Source: an uncultured Lachnospiraceae bacterium (GTDB taxonomy: Bacteria; Bacillota; Clostridia; Lachnospirales; Lachnospiraceae). From it: a stretch of 7,930 nucleotides of DNA. The translations under genes and the position numbers were made by a program. The DNA lies in NCBI GenBank assembly GCA_910585065.1, contig CAJUCG010000162.1, forward strand, positions 1-7,930, given 5' to 3'. The notes beneath the pieces were generated by a model that was not told the DNA's origin, ran no database searches, and saw only the letters and a list, made by a program, of their open reading frames with translations. Below, piece by piece: positions 5,089 through 7,930 of this stretch (its first letter is position 1; every line of letters starts with the position of its first letter).

Positions 5089-5988
5089 ATGATAACAGTT
5101 ATCGGAGTGAGATTTCGTCAGGCGGGCAAGGTATATTATTTTGATCCGGCAGGACTTGAGATAAAACAGGGAGATCATGTGATTGTGGAAACGGCGCGCG
5201 GCGTGGAATATGGCTATGTGGTACTTGGCTGTAGAGAGGTGGAGGAAGAAAAAGTGATCCAGCCACTAAAGGAAGTAATGCGCTTGGCTACGCCGCAGGA
5301 TGATGAAGTTCAGCAGCACAACAAGGCAAAGGAGAAGGATGCATTTAAAATTTGTATGGAAAAAATTTCCAAACATGGCTTGGCAATGAAGCTGATTGAC
5401 TGCGAATATACATTTGATAATAATAAAGTATTGTTTTATTTTACAGCGGATGGTCGAATTGATTTCCGTGAGTTGGTAAAGGATCTGGCTTCTGTATTCA
5501 AGACAAGGATCGAGCTGCGCCAGATTGGTGTGCGCGATGAGACAAAGATTGTCGGGGGTATTGGAATCTGCGGCAGACCGATGTGCTGTCATACTTTTTT
5601 ATCGGATTTTGCACCGGTGTCCATCAAGATGGCGAAGGAGCAAAATCTCTCGCTCAATCCGACGAAGATTTCTGGTGTGTGCGGCAGGCTGATGTGCTGC
5701 CTGAAAAATGAGGAGGAAGCCTACGAGTATTTAAACAGTAAATTGCCTAATATCGGCGATTTTGTGACAACGAACGACGGATTAAAAGGAGAAGTATCAA
5801 GTGTAAATGTTTTAAAACAGCTAGTGAAAGTGATTGTAACTGTGGAGAATGACGCGAAGGAGATCCGCGAGTACAAGGTCGAAGATCTGCGGTTCCGCCC
5901 GAAACGGCGCAGGGAGAAAGTGGCGATGGATGACGAGTTAAAAGCACTTGAGGCACTTGAAAAACGGGAGGGCAACCACCTGGAATAG
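5089..5988 (+). CDS. ricT: PSP1 domain protein RicT/YaaT (Y-complex, RNase Y regulator)
   Basis: The 299-residue protein matches the PSP1/YaaT family. A beta-rich N-terminal part (MITVIGVRFRQAGKVYYFDP, then a segment up to about 60) precedes the PSP1 core (about 60-147). The signature Cys clusters follow: GICGRPMCC with C161, C166, C167, and GVCGRLMCC with C198, C203, C204. In B. subtilis, RicT joins RicA (YmcA) and RicF (YlbF) in an iron-sulphur Y-complex that modulates RNase Y mRNA processing and is needed for sporulation, competence and biofilm formation; those partners are not in this window. The C-terminus (about 261-299) is highly charged and likely flexible. AAAGGA at 5072-5077 precedes the ATG, directly after the holB stop. 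trmN6 follows after 17 nt. In Bacillus yabA comes next; it is absent here. Confidence 0.93.
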   Translation: MITVIGVRFRQAGKVYYFDPAGLEIKQGDHVIVETARGVEYGYVVLGCREVEEEKVIQPLKEVMRLATPQDDEVQQHNKAKEKDAFKICMEKISKHGLAMKLIDCEYTFDNNKVLFYFTADGRIDFRELVKDLASVFKTRIELRQIGVRDETKIVGGIGICGRPMCCHTFLSDFAPVSIKMAKEQNLSLNPTKISGVCGRLMCCLKNEEEAYEYLNSKLPNIGDFVTTNDGLKGEVSSVNVLKQLVKVIVTVENDAKEIREYKVEDLRFRPKRRREKVAMDDELKALEALEKREGNHLE

Positions 5989-6005
5989 TGTGAAAGGGGC
6001 ATTGA

Positions 6006-6755
6006 ATGCAAAATTTGGAGGAAGAAGTGTTAAGGGAAGGGGAGCGGTTTGACGATCTGGAGCGCAATAATTACAAGATTATCCAGAATCCAGAAAAATT
6101 TTGCTTTGGCATGGACGCGGTACTTCTATCCGGTTTTGCGGCAGTAAAGCAGGGAGAGCGTGTGATTGATCTTGGGACAGGGACGGGAATTATCCCGATT
6201 TTGCTGCGGGCAAAAACTGCGGGGCGGGATTTTACAGGGCTTGAGATTCAGGAGGAGAGCGCGGATATGGCACGGCGCAGTGTAGCAGTCAATGGGCTGT
6301 CGCAGGAAATACAGATTATTACCGGCGATATCAAGGAAGCCTCCATAATTTTTGGAGCGTCCGTTTTTGATGTGGTAACAACAAATCCGCCCTATATGAA
6401 TGATCGGCACGGACTGAAAAATCCATCGCTGCCCAAGGCTATTGCAAGGCATGAGATTTTGTGTACCTTAGAGGATGTGCTGCGAGAGAGCGCGAAGCTT
6501 TTGCGTCCGGGAGGGAGGTTTTATATGGTACACCGCCCGCAGCGTTTGGCAGAGATTATGCGAATGCTTTCGAAATACTCCTTAGAGCCAAAACGAATGA
6601 AATTTGTGCATCCTTTTGTCGATCGGGAACCGAATATGGTACTGTTTGAGTGTACGCGCGGAGGGCGGCCACAGGTGCGCGTAGAAGCACCGCTGATTGT
6701 GTTTGAACGGCAAGGAGTCTACGCGCGGGAAATTACAGAGATCTATGGGTACTAA
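6006..6755 (+). CDS. trmN6: tRNA1(Val) (adenine(37)-N6)-methyltransferase, YabB/TrmN6 family
   Basis: The 249-residue protein is an SAM-dependent N6-adenine methyltransferase with motif I VIDLGTGTGIIPILL (53-67), the acidic ribose-binding Glu80 in TGLEIQ, GD at 107-108, and the catalytic NPPY (127-130) that flips and methylates adenine. The preceding QNPEKFCFGMDAVLLSGF segment (27-44) is typical of the YabB/TrmN6 group, which modifies A37 of tRNA1(Val) in E. coli; the exact tRNA target here is inferred. A conserved LLRPGGRFYMVHRP strand (165-178) and a basic C-terminal part follow. The ATG at 6006 has AAAGGGG at 5993-5999. It is co-transcribed with ricT. In Bacillus yazA separates yabB and rsmI; here there is only a 102-bp gap. 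Confidence 0.92.
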   Translation: MQNLEEEVLREGERFDDLERNNYKIIQNPEKFCFGMDAVLLSGFAAVKQGERVIDLGTGTGIIPILLRAKTAGRDFTGLEIQEESADMARRSVAVNGLSQEIQIITGDIKEASIIFGASVFDVVTTNPPYMNDRHGLKNPSLPKAIARHEILCTLEDVLRESAKLLRPGGRFYMVHRPQRLAEIMRMLSKYSLEPKRMKFVHPFVDREPNMVLFECTRGGRPQVRVEAPLIVFERQGVYAREITEIYGY

Positions 6756-6782
6756 GGCATAGAACAAAGAATTTTGTTTTGG

Positions 6783-6791
6783 TGATATTAT
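6783..6791 (+). promoter_or_regulatory. Possible extended -10 element upstream of rsmI
   Basis: TGATATTAT (6783-6791) fits TGnTATAAT with one mismatch, in the gap between trmN6 and rsmI, but no -35 is found at the proper distance. A weak A/T hairpin (AACAAA 6763-6768 with TTTGTT 6773-6778, then TT) just upstream could attenuate read-through. rsmI may therefore have an additional promoter as well as operon transcription. Weak evidence. Confidence 0.22.
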
Positions 6792-6843
6792 TCCCCTCCG
6801 CCGCAGTATATTTTGTCCGGTGAAATAAAAAAGAGTTGGGGAA

Positions 6844-6849
6844 AGGAGG
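6844..6849 (+). promoter_or_regulatory. rsmI: Ribosome binding site that fixes the rsmI start
   Basis: A perfect AGGAGG lies 8 nt before the ATG at 6858. A longer reading frame could begin at TTG 6813, but that codon has no ribosome binding site and would add 15 residues before the conserved MAGILYLCATPIGN start. The ATG is preferred. Confidence 0.85.
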
Positions 6850-6857
6850 GAAAGATT

Positions 6858-7712
6858 ATGGCAGGCATTTTATATCTGTGTGCAACCCCGATCGGAAATT
6901 TGGAGGATATGACTCTGCGTGCCCTGCGCATTCTGAAAGAAGTGGATTTGATTGCAGCCGAAGATACGCGCAACAGTATTAAACTTTTAAATCATTTTGA
7001 GATCCATACACCGATGACAAGTTATCACGAATTTAATAAATTTGAAAAAGGGCGCGAATTGGTTGAACAATTATTGGAGGGAAAATCGATCGCATTAATT
7101 ACGGATGCCGGAATGCCGGGAATTTCTGATCCAGGCGAGGAATTGGTGCGTATGGCGGGGGAGGCTGGCATTACAGTAACCGTCCTGCCAGGAGCCTGTG
7201 CCGCAGTCAGCGCGTTAGTTCTCTCTGGACTCTCCACAAGACGTTTTTGTTTTGAAGCATTTTTGCCGACAGATAAAAAAGAGCGGAGAAAAGTTTTGGA
7301 GGAGCTTAAAACAGAAACGCGTACAATTGTGCTTTATGAAGCACCACATCGTTTATTCCGCACATTGCAGGAAATTTTGGAAAATTTTGGGAATCGCACC
7401 TTATCCATCGTGCGAGAACTGACCAAAAAGCATGAAACTGTTTTTTGTACAACACTTGCCGGGGCAGTCGCCTATTATACAGAAAATGAACCTCGCGGAG
7501 AATATGTGTTAGTTATCTCAGGTGCGGATCGGGAGGATATGCGTCGAAAAGAGCAGCAGGACTGGCTTCTCTTGCCGCTGCAGGAACATATGGAACATTA
7601 TCTTTCGCAGGGGATGGCGCAGAAAGAGGCGATGAAAGCAGTGGCGACAGATAGGGGAATGTCAAAGCGCGAAATTTATGCGCAGCTTTTAGCCCTTTCA
7701 GGGAAAAATTAA
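6858..7712 (+). CDS. rsmI: 16S rRNA (cytidine(1402)-2'-O)-methyltransferase RsmI
   Basis: The 284-residue protein is a tetrapyrrole-methylase-fold enzyme that uses SAM to 2'-O-methylate C1402 in the decoding centre of 16S rRNA. Family hallmarks are present in order: LYLCATPIGNLEDMTLRAL (5-23), IAAEDTRNS (32-40), ITDAGMPGISDPG (81-93), VLPGACAAVSALVLSG (109-124), FEAFLP (132-137), VLYEAPHRL (158-166), REL (186-188) and GEYVLVISG (214-222). A C-terminal helical domain (about 235-284, with QKEAMKAVATDRGMSKREIYAQL) completes the usual RsmI length of about 275-290 residues. It is the last gene of the cluster. The gene after it is on the minus strand, which is the same convergent layout as rsmI/abrB in B. 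subtilis. Confidence 0.95.
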   Translation: MAGILYLCATPIGNLEDMTLRALRILKEVDLIAAEDTRNSIKLLNHFEIHTPMTSYHEFNKFEKGRELVEQLLEGKSIALITDAGMPGISDPGEELVRMAGEAGITVTVLPGACAAVSALVLSGLSTRRFCFEAFLPTDKKERRKVLEELKTETRTIVLYEAPHRLFRTLQEILENFGNRTLSIVRELTKKHETVFCTTLAGAVAYYTENEPRGEYVLVISGADREDMRRKEQQDWLLLPLQEHMEHYLSQGMAQKEAMKAVATDRGMSKREIYAQLLALSGKN

Positions 7713-7770
7713 AATCTGTTTTTTCTTACCTGCTGTGCAGTGTGCATTGCATTCACAACTATTCATCTAT

Positions 7771-7790
7771 GTATATTTACGTATATTTCA
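7771..7790. repeat. Two 10-bp direct repeats in the rsmI 3' spacer
   Basis: GTATATTTAC (7771-7780) and GTATATTTCA (7781-7790) match at 8 of 10 bases, side by side in an AT-rich spacer just upstream (+ direction) of the terminator hairpin. This may be only low-complexity sequence. Confidence 0.4.
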
Positions 7791-7800
7791 TTTCGGTATA

Positions 7801-7833
7801 CTAAAAGAGAGCTGGGAAGCTTTGCTTCCCAGC
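7801..7833 (-). terminator. Intrinsic terminator of the convergent minus-strand gene
   Basis: GCTGGGAAGC (7811-7820) and GCTTCCCAGC (7824-7833) form a perfect 10-bp stem with a TTT loop. Read on the minus strand the hairpin is followed by TCTCTTTTAG, a fair U tract; read on the + strand it is followed by CCTGACAG with no T run. It is therefore a better terminator for the minus-strand gene than for rsmI, though a strong stem may also slow + transcription. It lies 37 bp beyond the minus-strand stop codon. Confidence 0.75.
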
Positions 7834-7869
7834 CCTGACAGAAAAAATAAGAGAAGCGGAAAGTTTTGT

Positions 7870-7930
7870 TTAAGAGATAATACCTGCGAGTTTTGCCAGC
7901 TCATAAATGGAGGCTTTCGAAACAGTTTTC
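7870..7930 (-). CDS. C-terminal end of an unidentified minus-strand protein (truncated)
   Basis: A minus-strand frame, open at the window edge, gives KTVSKASIYELAKLAGIIS followed by TAA. An Ala/Leu-rich amphipathic helix is plausible and a terminator hairpin lies just beyond, so this is probably a genuine gene end. In B. subtilis the convergent neighbour of rsmI is abrB, but these 19 residues do not resemble the AbrB C-terminus I recall. I do not assign a function. Confidence 0.5.
   Translation of the reverse strand, partial: KTVSKASIYELAKLAGIIS

Noticed and set aside
7728..7756. TGCA-rich stretch after rsmI as a + strand terminator
   Set aside because: The short self-complementary TGCA elements do not form a stable stem followed by a T run.
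1..7930. CRISPR array, tRNA or rRNA gene, or complete insertion sequence
   Set aside because: No regularly spaced repeats, no tRNA-like or rRNA sequence and no flanking terminal inverted repeats with target duplications were seen; the Rpn-family gene alone is not evidence for an intact transposon.

Overview
The window looks like a chromosomal piece of a Gram-positive, low-to-moderate GC member of the Clostridia, most likely a Lachnospiraceae relative. The reasons are strong AGGAGG-type ribosome binding sites, TTG and ATG starts, extended -10 promoters, and a gene order matching the Bacillus subtilis tmk-yaaQ-yaaR-holB-ricT-yabA-yabB-yazA-rsmI-abrB neighbourhood in a reduced form. This placement is inference from recalled family knowledge; no search was run.

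Region 1 (1-2195) is accessory. It starts inside a gene for the C-terminal part of a Thr/Pro-rich secreted or surface protein with two beta-rich repeat domains and a duplicated 17-residue linker, closed by a clear intrinsic terminator. Next is a separate gene for an Rpn/PD-(D/E)XK nuclease family (transposase-like) protein that starts at TTG and carries five tandem GREE tetrapeptides.

Region 2 (2196-2746) has no protein gene I can support. It holds a promoter-like extended -10, three successive hairpins and a terminator-like 21-bp stem with three G-U wobbles that pair only on the + strand. Together these suggest a structured small RNA of about 220 nt. A separate promoter for the next gene lies at its right end.

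Region 3 (2747-7712) is a housekeeping cluster, all on +: a guanylate kinase-like P-loop enzyme in the slot where Bacillus has tmk, YaaR, DNA polymerase III delta' (holB), the PSP1/RicT RNA-processing factor, tRNA1(Val) adenine-N6 methyltransferase (trmN6/yabB) and the 16S rRNA 2'-O-ribose methyltransferase RsmI. holB-ricT-trmN6 are only 17 nt apart and surely form an operon; yaaR and rsmI probably belong to it. Functionally the cluster joins nucleotide metabolism, clamp loading, mRNA processing/sporulation control and tRNA and rRNA modification. Bacillus yaaQ (darA), yabA and yazA are absent from the places they would occupy.

Region 4 (7713-7930) holds the end of a convergent minus-strand gene, only 19 codons of which are in the window, and its probable terminator. 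No convincing new defence or mobile system is present. The best leads are the candidate small RNA, the degenerate triple repeat in the yaaR-holB spacer and the guanylate kinase-like paralogue.
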